A stretch of DNA of 64,000 nucleotides, taken from assembly GCA_051025295.1 (NCBI GenBank), contig JBMGJV010000013.1; one strand, given 5' to 3'. The notes under the pieces were generated by a model. It made no database searches. It was given only the letters and a program-made list of their open reading frames with translations, and was not told the DNA's origin. The position numbers were made by a program, and so were the translations under genes. The stretch comes from KBS-83 sp051025295 (GTDB taxonomy: Bacteria; Acidobacteriota; Terriglobia; Terriglobales; Acidobacteriaceae). The stretch's first letter is position 1, and the number at the start of each line of letters is the position of its first letter. This document shows positions 53,575-61,346 of the stretch, one piece after another.

Positions 53575-55539
53575 GTGAAAAGCAGTATGCCAGAGACGAA
53601 GACCCTGCAGGCGCGATTGCTCTCCGGGAGTCTGGTTCTTCTGCTGGGGTCCGGGCTCGCGGCCGCTCTGAACTTCATCTACAACATGGCTGTGGCCCGG
53701 TTCCTTGGGCCGGTCGCGTACGGCCATGCCACGGCCGTGTACACGCTGCTCATCCTGATCTCTGCTGTCACGCTTTCCTTCCAGATCGTTCCGGCCAAGG
53801 TGGTCGCGCAGCAGGGCACGGCGGCGGCCAAGGGAGCCGTGTACCGCGACTTCCATCGCGGTGCGTGGGCCGGTGGCATCGCCGTGGCCACGGCAATGGT
53901 GGTCTTTCGCACGACCATTGCGCACTATCTTCGTCTGCCCAGCCCGCTGCTGGTTGAACTCATCGCTCTCGGCGCGGCTGTTTACGTGCCGTTGGGGAGC
54001 CGGCGCGGTTACATCCAGGGCGCGCATGGGTTCCGTAAGCTATCCACCAACCTGGTCATCGAAGGCGTCGCGCGACTCGCCGGCTCCGTGCTGGCGATCT
54101 GGGCCGGATGGGGAGTCATTGGGGTCGTCGGCGCGAATACGGCAGCGATCGCGGTTGCGTACCTCGCCGCCATGCCAAAGCTGCCGCCGACTGTGCCGCA
54201 CCAGCTCGGCTTGCGATATGCGCTGCGCGAATCCATGCAGGCGATTGTGTTCTTCGCCGGGCAGGTGCTGATCAACAACTGCGACATTGTCCTGGTAAAG
54301 CACTTTTTCACCCCGGCCATGGCTGGGCTGTATGCCGCGATCGCCATGGTAGGCCGCGTGATTTTTGCGTTCTCGCAAGCGGTGGTGAACAGCATGTTCC
54401 CGCTCGTCGCCGGTGTGGGCGACGAGGAGCGACGCGACCTCAAGGTCATCGCTACGTCGCTGCTGCTTGTTCTCTCGATTGGCTCGATCGTGGCATTGGT
54501 TCTCCGCCTAGCGCCGGCGTCCATCTGGGCATTGTTCTTCGGCCCGGGATTCACCGTGGCTGGCAAGTTCGGCCTGCCCTACCTGCTCTCGATGTACGCC
54601 ATCACCACGACGATCTACTGCCTGAGCGTGGTCATGATCACCTACGAGATGTCGTACAAGATCGCGAACACCAGTTGGATCCAGCTCGGATTTGCGGGCG
54701 CGGTGGTGTTTGGAATCATCCTGTTTCACGGCTCGCTGCGGCAGGTCATTCTAGTGCAGCTGGTGTTGATGGCCGTCCTCTTCCTGTTCGTTGCGTTTCC
54801 CTTCCTGCTGGGTTCTCTGCTCAGCTCGCGCCGGGTCCGCTTCACCGGAACAGGGCGTCCACTGCGCATCCTGCAGCGTGTGCCCGAAGAAGAGGTCGTA
54901 GCGACGTTCCTGAAAAGTGAGTTCGACCGGCCCATCTACCATGAGTACCAAGACATGCTGGGCGACATCGTTCATCATCCCGACCTCAGCAATGCGGATG
55001 AAAACGCCAAGCGGCGCGCCCTGCTCTTTATTCGACATTTCGCGCTCTGGAAGGAGCTGCCACCGGATACGGAGTGGTACGAAGTCGAGATCCTCGATGC
55101 GGATCTGGATCGCATCCGCGTCTTTCCGCGTGCGCAGTGGCGCAAACTGGCACCGCGCTCATTCTGGATTCGGGAGGTTGCAGAGCGGATTCGCCGGCAG
55201 CAGGAAGTGAGCCCAGGTGCGTTCGAGGTGAAGCTCTCAGCGATCGGGTCGCGGCTTGCGGAGAATGACGATCTTGGTTCAGTGCTGCTGATTGGGGTGA
55301 ACAATCGGGAGCCCTTGACCATCCTGGACGGCAATCACCGGCTGACCGCCTCCATGCTGACTGCCCCGCCGACCACACGAAGTCTGCGCTTCCTGTGTGG
55401 TCTTTCGCCGCACATGAACGAGTGCTGCTGGTACGCCACCAACCTTTCAACACTCTATCGATATGGCAGGAACGTCTTGAAGCACATCGTGCATGACCAC
55501 GAAGCGGAATTAGAACGGCTCCTTCAGCGTGCCAGCTAA
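53575..55539 (+). CDS. flippase fused to a ParB-like 'DGNHR' domain
   Basis: 654 residues. The first 420 form a polysaccharide flippase of the MATE/Wzx type with about 12 membrane segments ('RFLGPVAYGHATAVYTLLIL', 'LINNCDIVLVKHFFTPAMAG', 'YAAIAMVGRVIFAFSQAVVN'). The last 220 residues are soluble: 'PIYHEYQDMLGDIVHHPDLS', a helical stretch, 'VLLIGVNNREPLTILDGNHR' and a Cys pair (ECCW). 'LDGNHRLTAS' resembles the D-G-x-H-R motif of ParB/sulfiredoxin-like domains. The start may be ATG 53587. It is followed by STAS, a secreted protein and a kinase in the same direction. Confidence 0.82.
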   Translation: MKSSMPETKTLQARLLSGSLVLLLGSGLAAALNFIYNMAVARFLGPVAYGHATAVYTLLILISAVTLSFQIVPAKVVAQQGTAAAKGAVYRDFHRGAWAGGIAVATAMVVFRTTIAHYLRLPSPLLVELIALGAAVYVPLGSRRGYIQGAHGFRKLSTNLVIEGVARLAGSVLAIWAGWGVIGVVGANTAAIAVAYLAAMPKLPPTVPHQLGLRYALRESMQAIVFFAGQVLINNCDIVLVKHFFTPAMAGLYAAIAMVGRVIFAFSQAVVNSMFPLVAGVGDEERRDLKVIATSLLLVLSIGSIVALVLRLAPASIWALFFGPGFTVAGKFGLPYLLSMYAITTTIYCLSVVMITYEMSYKIANTSWIQLGFAGAVVFGIILFHGSLRQVILVQLVLMAVLFLFVAFPFLLGSLLSSRRVRFTGTGRPLRILQRVPEEEVVATFLKSEFDRPIYHEYQDMLGDIVHHPDLSNADENAKRRALLFIRHFALWKELPPDTEWYEVEILDADLDRIRVFPRAQWRKLAPRSFWIREVAERIRRQQEVSPGAFEVKLSAIGSRLAENDDLGSVLLIGVNNREPLTILDGNHRLTASMLTAPPTTRSLRFLCGLSPHMNECCWYATNLSTLYRYGRNVLKHIVHDHEAELERLLQRAS

Positions 55540-55646
55540 CGATTTCCTGCATCTAAGCTGTAGCCTGCCGGAACGGCGTTCTTCTCCGCTGAGAGATGCG
55601 TCCGGGCCACGCAAACCGGAACGAACGGTCATCAGATAGGAGAGAT

Positions 55647-56039
55647 ATGACGACACGTCGTGTAGTGGTAGCAAAAATTCCAGACCGCGTCACCAACGAG
55701 AGTGCGCGGTCCTTCTGTGCCGAGGTGGAGGGATCGATGGAGGCGGACCGGCCTTGTCTGGTCCTGGACTGCTCCGCGATCACGCTCCTCGATCAGCGAA
55801 CTACCTTTATGCTCGTGTGCTGTCTCGAGTCAGCGATGAAGCGCAACGGTGACGTGCGCCTGGCGGGTGTGTCGGCTGAATCGAAGGCGATGTTGGCCAG
55901 GATCAACATCCTGCGGCTGTTTGAGGATTTCGCCACCGTGGATGAGGCGATCAGCAGCTACGAGCGGCGTCCACTCGACCCGCTCTCCGAGACAGGAAGC
56001 TTCGAGAATGTCGCATCCGCACCGGAGTCGATCGCGTGA
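55647..56039 (+). CDS. STAS-domain protein (anti-anti-sigma-like)
   Basis: 130 residues, start at ATG 55647 after AGGAGA. A single STAS domain of the SpoIIAA fold ('CLVLDCSAITLLDQRTTFML', then 'GDVRLAGVSAESKAMLARI' and 'LFEDFATVDEAISSYE'). The serine that is phosphorylated in SpoIIAA-type proteins is replaced ('LLDQRTT' where 'IDSSG' is usual), so control by an anti-sigma kinase is doubtful. It overlaps the next gene by four bases. It may bind a partner in the polysaccharide machinery. Confidence 0.83.
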   Translation: MTTRRVVVAKIPDRVTNESARSFCAEVEGSMEADRPCLVLDCSAITLLDQRTTFMLVCCLESAMKRNGDVRLAGVSAESKAMLARINILRLFEDFATVDEAISSYERRPLDPLSETGSFENVASAPESIA

Positions 56040-56536
56040 GTGTGACCTGCCGCCAAGACACGAAGAGAACGCTACGAGAAGCCTGCTTTCGCGCGACCGC
56101 GCTGTGCGTCCTGATGGGTCTCACCCTGCAGGCCACCACCCCAAATCTCGCTGCTCAGCAACCGACCCCGACGACACAGCAGGAGACGTCCCCCCAACAG
56201 CCTGCTCCTGCAGCGCCAACTCCTGCGATCACGGGCAATGCTGCACCGATGCCCGAGGCGCCGGATGCAAGTGTCGCACCGCCCGCGCCAACAAGCAGCA
56301 GCGCCGCCGAGCCGCAACAGAATCCTTCCGGGCAGTCTCCGGTAGGCACTGCGGCAGCTCCCGCTGAAAAGGGCGTCGGCATCGCAGCATCCCGACCCGC
56401 CGGGGCGGTAATCGCTCCCGCGAAGCAGAGGCGCACCCGCGCGCTGGCAGTGCGCGTCGGACTGCTGGTCGGCGCAGCTGTAGCCGTCGGAACCGTGGTG
56501 GGTCTGAGCGAAGCCAGCCCCAGCCGCCCACACTAA
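56036..56536 (+). CDS. Pro/Ala/Gln-rich secreted protein
   Basis: 166 residues starting at GTG 56036, which overlaps the STAS stop. It has a signal-like helix ('FRATALCVLMGLTLQATTP'), a low-complexity Pro/Ala/Thr/Gln region and a final membrane helix ('VRVGLLVGAAVAVGTVVGL'). No folded domain. It could be a flexible linker or anchor across the periplasm. Confidence 0.65.
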   Translation: MSVTCRQDTKRTLREACFRATALCVLMGLTLQATTPNLAAQQPTPTTQQETSPQQPAPAAPTPAITGNAAPMPEAPDASVAPPAPTSSSAAEPQQNPSGQSPVGTAAAPAEKGVGIAASRPAGAVIAPAKQRRTRALAVRVGLLVGAAVAVGTVVGLSEASPSRPH

Positions 56537-56552
56537 TCCCGGAGCTCAAGTT

Positions 56553-57233
56553 ATGACTAACTTCGATCGGCCAAAACCCTGCTTCGTCAGCTTCTCCGGC
56601 ATGGATGGCGCTGGCAAGAGTACACAGATCGAGTATTTGCGCCGTGAGCTCAGCGAACGCGGGCTGCGTGTTTCGCTTGTAACGTTCTGGGATGATGTCG
56701 CCCGCCTGACGCAACTGCGTGAGGTCAGCGGGCACAAGCTGTTCGGCGGCGACAAAGGCGTGGGTTCGCCCGAGGCGCCAAAGAACCGCAGAGACAAAAA
56801 CGTGCGCTCCTGGCCGATGTCGTTAGTGCGGTGCTTCCTCTACTTCGTGGACGCGGTTTCGTTGCGCTCTGTCGTCCGCCGCTCACTTCTTTCGAATGCT
56901 GATGTCGTCATCTTTGACCGCTACGCTTATGACGAACTCGTGAATCTGAACCTGCGCAATCCACTGGCTCGGCTCTACGCGCGATTGATTCTCGCATTTG
57001 TCCCTCGGCCAGATGTGAGCTACATCCTCGACGCGGACCCTGTGGCTGCGCGCGCGCGCAAGCCTGAGTACCCGGTGGAATTTCTTCACCTCTGTCGAGC
57101 GTCCTACGCTGCTCTTTCACGTGTCGCTGGTGGACTTACAGTTGTTTCGCCCATGCCTGTCGCGGATGTTCGACGGGAAGTTCTCGCTAAGATAGCACCG
57201 GTGCTGCCGGAAGTCATCAGCCTGGCTCGGTAA
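56553..57233 (+). CDS. thymidylate kinase-like P-loop kinase
   Basis: 226 residues. The P-loop is 'FSGMDGAGKSTQIEYL'. The DRY-type motif is 'VVIFDRYAYDELVNL', followed by 'SYILDADPVAARARKPEYP', which is the lid region. The length is slightly more than housekeeping dTMP kinases, and an insert ('FGGDKGVGSPEAPKNRRDK') lies between. It begins 16 bases after the previous gene. Position in a polysaccharide locus suggests a specialised role, such as phosphorylating a nucleoside or a sugar-related compound; dTMP kinase activity is possible too. Confidence 0.8.
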   Translation: MTNFDRPKPCFVSFSGMDGAGKSTQIEYLRRELSERGLRVSLVTFWDDVARLTQLREVSGHKLFGGDKGVGSPEAPKNRRDKNVRSWPMSLVRCFLYFVDAVSLRSVVRRSLLSNADVVIFDRYAYDELVNLNLRNPLARLYARLILAFVPRPDVSYILDADPVAARARKPEYPVEFLHLCRASYAALSRVAGGLTVVSPMPVADVRREVLAKIAPVLPEVISLAR

Positions 57234-57363
57234 TTGCTTCAGCTTTTCCCTCCCCCAGTTTTCGTATGACCAACACTCGACGAGCCGTTCACCCGTCGAT
57301 GCAAAAGTTGCGCCTATGCTTTGTTCTTGAACGGGACCGCGCGACGCAGGCAATTTCTTATTG

Positions 57364-57380
57364 GTTGCCCTATAGGCAAC
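57364..57380 (+). promoter_or_regulatory. short hairpin in the leader of the second phosphoesterase
   Basis: Six-base stem (57364-57369 GTTGCC with 57375-57380) and five-base loop, 66 bases before ATG 57446. No U-run follows, so it is not a standard terminator. Confidence 0.3.
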
Positions 57381-57445
57381 TAAAGAAGTGGCTTTGTGCA
57401 TTCTTACTCACCGCATTCGTTTGTTCACGGTCTGGGGCAAGGTCA

Positions 57446-59872
57446 ATGAGGAAGTTCTGGTTCGCTCTCGCTATCGGTTTGCTATTTGCACTTCCTGGCT
57501 TTGCCAGCGTCACGGTGACTAGCCCTGCCGCTAGCTCCACGGTGACCTCTCCGGTTCACTACGTCGCCTCAGCCACGACATCGACCTGCGCCAGCGGCGT
57601 CGCGTCCATGGGCATTTACATCAACAACTCGCTCACTTACGTAGTAAATGGCACGTCGCTGAATACAAGTCTTACCTTCGCAAACGGGAGCTATGACACT
57701 GTCGTCGAGGAGTGGGACCACTGCGGTGGCGCGTCGTACGTGCACGTGCCGATCACAGTCTCGACGGGCACGAACCCCGGCGGGGGGGCGCCCGGGGTGA
57801 CAGTTGCAACTCCGGCGCCGAACAGCACGGTGACATCGCCGGTGACTTACCAAGCGACGGCCAGTACGAACACTTGTGCCAGTGGCGTCGCGTCGATGGG
57901 CATTTACGTCAACAACAATCTGGTCTATGTCGTGAATGGCTCATCGCTGAACACGCAGCTTTCGCTCGCTCCAGGCGCTGAGCACACAGTGGTCGAAGAA
58001 TGGGATCACTGCGGAGGCGCCGCTTACACCACGATCAATCTCACCGTTGCGAGCAGCACGACGACGGCTCCGACAGTGACAATCAGTGCGAGCCCTGCCT
58101 CGATCAATGCTGGCGCTAGCTCCACTCTGAGTGTCTCCGCCACCAACGCGAGCAGCGTGACCCTGACCGGCTCTGATGGAAGCAGCTACACACTGAGCGG
58201 AACCGGCGGCACACAAACGGTCACCCCGAGCACGACGACTACCTACACCGCGGACGCTTCGGGCTCAGGCGGCAGCGCAACTGCCAGCACGACCGTCACA
58301 GTGGCGGCGGCCAGCGGGCCGAACCCCATCAATCATGTGATCTTCATGCTGCAAGAGAATCACTCGTTCGATAACTACTTCGGCATGTTGAATCCTTATC
58401 GCTCAGCAAACGGATACACCGTGAGTGAGGATGGGCACACGTACACAGTCGATGGCATCGATGACAAATTGAATACAACGAACGTCACGGATGAAGGCGT
58501 GTCGATTCCGTTGTTCAAGTTGCGGAGCACCTGTGTGGACGACATGAGTTCGGCATGGCTCGAGAGCTATGGCGATGTGAACCGCTACAACTTCCTCACC
58601 TCCCGGCCCATTCTGATGGACGGTTTCGTCCACAACGCGGAAGGCTTCGCCAAGAACTGTAACGCGAGCGGCACCTGCTCGGGTGCGTTCACCGATACGG
58701 AAGGTAAGCGCGCAATGGGCTACTACGATCAGGGATTCCTGAACTACGACTACTATATGGCGTCGCAGTTTGCTGTGTCGGATCGCTGGTTCTCACCTGT
58801 GTCTAGCAAGAGCATCCCAAATCGCATCGCCACCTTCACGGGCGGCACGACTCAGGGCCTCGTCTTCGATCCCGGCACGAACGATCACCTGCCGCAGCTC
58901 GGGATTGAGACGATCTTCCAGGAGCTTGATAACGCAGGTGTGTCGTGGAAGATCTACTACTCCGCAACACAGGGCTTCTGCACTGCGGGGAGCGCGTGCG
59001 GTTCTGGCTCGAGTAATTATCCCGCAACAACATTCCTGACCTTCTCGTATGCCAACCGATACTTCTACGCGAACTCGTCCGGCGCGGCTTGCACCGGCAC
59101 GACGAGAGCGTCAAGCGTGGTGGGTGATACGTCGAACTCCTTCTGCATCGATCCGAATCACATCGCACCGGTTGGGAACTATCTCAATGACGCGAAGAAC
59201 GGCACATTGCCCAGCTTCAGCTTCATCGAGTCCGGGTCTGGGTTGAATGACGAGCATCCTGGCTCGGGCAATTCGGTGCTCACCGGTCAGTCTGAAGTGG
59301 CGAAGCTGGTCAACGCATTGATGACTAGCCCGTCCTGGAAAGACTCGGCCTTCTTCCTCGCCTATGACGAGGGAGGTGGCCCCTACGACCACGTGCCGCC
59401 GGTTGCCGGGCACTCCAACGACAAGACCAGCGCATCGTTTGGGACGCTGCCGGACATCTCGAGCATCGCAGTGAATGCCGACAGTTACCAGCCCTGCCTG
59501 CCCAGTGGCGGAACACCGACTGTGCACTGCGACCTCACGCCGTCACTCCCCGGCGCACACTCTGGAGATGCAACGACGGCCTACGGTTTCCGCGCTCAAC
59601 TCGGCTTCCGCGTGCCCAACTTTGTCGTGTCCCCGTTCGCGCGGCGTCACTACGTGTCACACATTCCGATGGATCATACAGCCATCATCCGCTTCGTTGA
59701 GAACCGGTTTATCGGCAGCTCTGCACATCTGACTGCACGGGACGCAGCGCAGCCAAACCTGCTGGACTTCTTCGACTTCAACAACGCACCATGGGCGACC
59801 CCGCCGACGCCACCCGCGCCGGTTACGCCTGCCTCGCTGGGCTACAACTCCTGCACGCCCGCCAGTTTGTAA
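57446..59872 (+). CDS. secreted phosphoesterase (phospholipase C / AcpA family), second copy
   Basis: 808 residues from ATG 57446, with AAGG and signal peptide 'FWFALAIGLLFALPGFA'. Two Cys-containing beta repeats come first ('TVTSPVHYVAS' and 'TVTSPVTYQAT', each with a Cys near 'CASGVASMGIYINN' or 'VNN' and another in 'EEWDHCGGA'). One Ig-like repeat of the 37504 type follows ('LTGSDGSSYTLSGTGGTQ'). The catalytic domain is 'FMLQENHSFDNYFG', 'SIPNRIATFTGG', 'SFSFIESGSGLNDEHPG' and 'AYDEGGGPYDHVPPV'. It is very similar to the lipoprotein copy but has no lipobox, so it is secreted. Confidence 0.92.
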   Translation: MRKFWFALAIGLLFALPGFASVTVTSPAASSTVTSPVHYVASATTSTCASGVASMGIYINNSLTYVVNGTSLNTSLTFANGSYDTVVEEWDHCGGASYVHVPITVSTGTNPGGGAPGVTVATPAPNSTVTSPVTYQATASTNTCASGVASMGIYVNNNLVYVVNGSSLNTQLSLAPGAEHTVVEEWDHCGGAAYTTINLTVASSTTTAPTVTISASPASINAGASSTLSVSATNASSVTLTGSDGSSYTLSGTGGTQTVTPSTTTTYTADASGSGGSATASTTVTVAAASGPNPINHVIFMLQENHSFDNYFGMLNPYRSANGYTVSEDGHTYTVDGIDDKLNTTNVTDEGVSIPLFKLRSTCVDDMSSAWLESYGDVNRYNFLTSRPILMDGFVHNAEGFAKNCNASGTCSGAFTDTEGKRAMGYYDQGFLNYDYYMASQFAVSDRWFSPVSSKSIPNRIATFTGGTTQGLVFDPGTNDHLPQLGIETIFQELDNAGVSWKIYYSATQGFCTAGSACGSGSSNYPATTFLTFSYANRYFYANSSGAACTGTTRASSVVGDTSNSFCIDPNHIAPVGNYLNDAKNGTLPSFSFIESGSGLNDEHPGSGNSVLTGQSEVAKLVNALMTSPSWKDSAFFLAYDEGGGPYDHVPPVAGHSNDKTSASFGTLPDISSIAVNADSYQPCLPSGGTPTVHCDLTPSLPGAHSGDATTAYGFRAQLGFRVPNFVVSPFARRHYVSHIPMDHTAIIRFVENRFIGSSAHLTARDAAQPNLLDFFDFNNAPWATPPTPPAPVTPASLGYNSCTPASL

Positions 59873-59896
59873 CTGCTATTTGCACGACTGGCGCTT

Positions 59897-59927
59897 CAGG
59901 CCGGCTCATTGCCGGCCTGTTTCTTTC
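59897..59927 (+). terminator. hairpin terminator after the second phosphoesterase
   Basis: Nine-base stem (59897-59905 CAGGCCGGC with 59911-59919), five-base loop and TTTCTTTC. Confidence 0.85.
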
Positions 59928-60070
59928 TGGAGCGTCGGATGTGTGCTGCTCACGAGCACTGCGGCCGAGACAGAGACCTGCGCAGACGGCGAAGGCGTCC
60001 CTATAGAACGCTGCAGTTTATTGTGCCTCGGGCCTGTGCGTGGGCCGCCCCGCTCTTGAGCAGGGCGGAT

Positions 60071-60247
60071 TTACTTTCGATTCGGCGGCGGCGGCTGACT
60101 CTTTTGTGTCGCGGAGCCAGGTGCGACATCAGCGGCGACGTCTCGAGTAGCCTGAGCGGTCATTCCATGTCGGGGCATGCCACATCCAGGGCACGACTCC
60201 GTGATCTTCTTAATCTCCGCCCCACAGCAAGAGCAAAAGGCAGCCAT
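60071..60247 (-). CDS. small zinc-ribbon protein
   Basis: 58 residues from ATG 60247 (the frame is open to 60280). Two cysteine knuckles ('FCSCCGAEI' and 'SCPGCGMPRHG') form a zinc ribbon, and the tail is Pro/Gln-rich. No partner is evident. It lies 150 bases downstream of the oxidase operon in the same direction. Confidence 0.6.
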   Translation of the reverse strand: MAAFCSCCGAEIKKITESCPGCGMPRHGMTAQATRDVAADVAPGSATQKSQPPPPNRK

Positions 60248-60396
60248 ATCCCATCCATCAGCGCTGAAGTACGGCAGCACATACCATCGCAGTTTTCCTG
60301 TTATGCGTACCGTTGATCTTTGGATTGCAACGCCTCGGCCGCCGATTCACTTTGTGCTGAAGGGTGCAGTCGTGAGCCCGCTGGAAAGCAGCGTGC

Positions 60397-60696
60397 CTAC
60401 TTCCCTGATGGCAGCAACCATCCACGAGTGAGGTAGTCGCTGAGCGTAATCGTAATCAGTATAAGCAGCCAGAAGATGCCCACTGCCGCACTGACCCGCA
60501 CGAGCTTCGAGTCGAAGAGCACCTCCATGAAGAAGAGCCCGATCAGCGCAGCCTTCGTTGAAGCGATTAGCACCGCGACCGGCAGACTGAGCCCGCCCAG
60601 GTCCACAAGTCCGAGCAGTGAGGTCAGCAGCGTGAGGCAGAGAAGGCCACCCCAGGTGAGCAGCAAGGTTCGCGTCCTGGTCTGGTGCATGCTCAT
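60397..60696 (-). CDS. ctaF: cytochrome c oxidase subunit IV
   Basis: 99 residues with three membrane helices ('TWGGLLCLTLLTSLLGLVDL', 'LPVAVLIASTKAALIGLFFM', 'AVGIFWLLILITITLSDYL'). The 'ASTKAALIGLFFMEVLFD' block is typical of the prokaryotic subunit IV. Its start overlaps subunit III by four bases. It is a small non-catalytic subunit of the caa3-type oxidase. Confidence 0.88.
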   Translation of the reverse strand: MSMHQTRTRTLLLTWGGLLCLTLLTSLLGLVDLGGLSLPVAVLIASTKAALIGLFFMEVLFDSKLVRVSAAVGIFWLLILITITLSDYLTRGWLLPSGK

Positions 60697-61346
60697 TTCA
60701 AGTGAGCTCCCGGGATGTAGAAGATGGCGAAGAGAAAGACCCAGACGATATCGATGAAGTGCCAGTACAGACCAGCGACGGAGATGGGCGTGGAATAGTC
60801 GCCGTCCAAGGATCCGAAGAAGATGCGGTATCCCAACGTTCCCAGCAGGCCGAGCCCGATCATCATGTGTAGCGCATGCAGGCCGGTCATGATGAAGTAG
60901 AAGACGAAGAACATTTGCACGGGGCCAGCCATCTGCCCAGCTTCGTGGAAATTCAGTCCCGGTACCTTCGCATCGCGATAGTGCAGGTAGTACTCGGTAA
61001 ACTTCATGCCGAGGAAGATGACGCCGAGCAGCATCGTTGTGATCAGCATTCCGAGGCAGCGGATCATACGGCCGACCTTAGCGCTCTCGACCGCAAGCGC
61101 CATGGTGAGACTGCTGCAGATCAGCGTGGCCGTATTCACCGCACCGATGAGGTACTCCATCTCGCTGCTTCCCTTCGTAAACTCGGAGGGGTACCAGACG
61201 CGATAAACTGTATAGGCCGTGAAGAGTGCTCCGAACAGCAACGCCTCCGTGAGTAGGAAGATCCACATGCCGAATGTGGCGGTGTCACGCTGCTGCTCCG
61301 GGTTGTTGAACTGCTCGCGTAAGGCGAGTTGAGGAGTGCTAGCCAA
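60693..61346 (-). CDS. ctaE: cytochrome c oxidase subunit III
   Basis: 217 residues, five membrane helices. Family blocks are 'FGMWIFLLTEALLFGALF', 'FTEYYLHYRDAKVPGLNF', 'FFVFYFIMTGLHALHMMIG' and the final 'LYWHFIDIVWVFLFAIFY'. This is the short form without the first two helices. It overlaps subunit I by eight bases and subunit IV by four. Confidence 0.95.
   Translation of the reverse strand: MASTPQLALREQFNNPEQQRDTATFGMWIFLLTEALLFGALFTAYTVYRVWYPSEFTKGSSEMEYLIGAVNTATLICSSLTMALAVESAKVGRMIRCLGMLITTMLLGVIFLGMKFTEYYLHYRDAKVPGLNFHEAGQMAGPVQMFFVFYFIMTGLHALHMMIGLGLLGTLGYRIFFGSLDGDYSTPISVAGLYWHFIDIVWVFLFAIFYIPGAHLK

Noticed and set aside
55553..55646. c-di-GMP (GEMM) riboswitch before the STAS gene, suggested by CACGCAAACC
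   Set aside because: The order and spacing of the conserved GEMM blocks are not present.
41022..57233. Naming the locus a Pel operon
   Set aside because: The set of parts is similar, but no PelA, PelD, PelE or PelF sequence motif was recognised.
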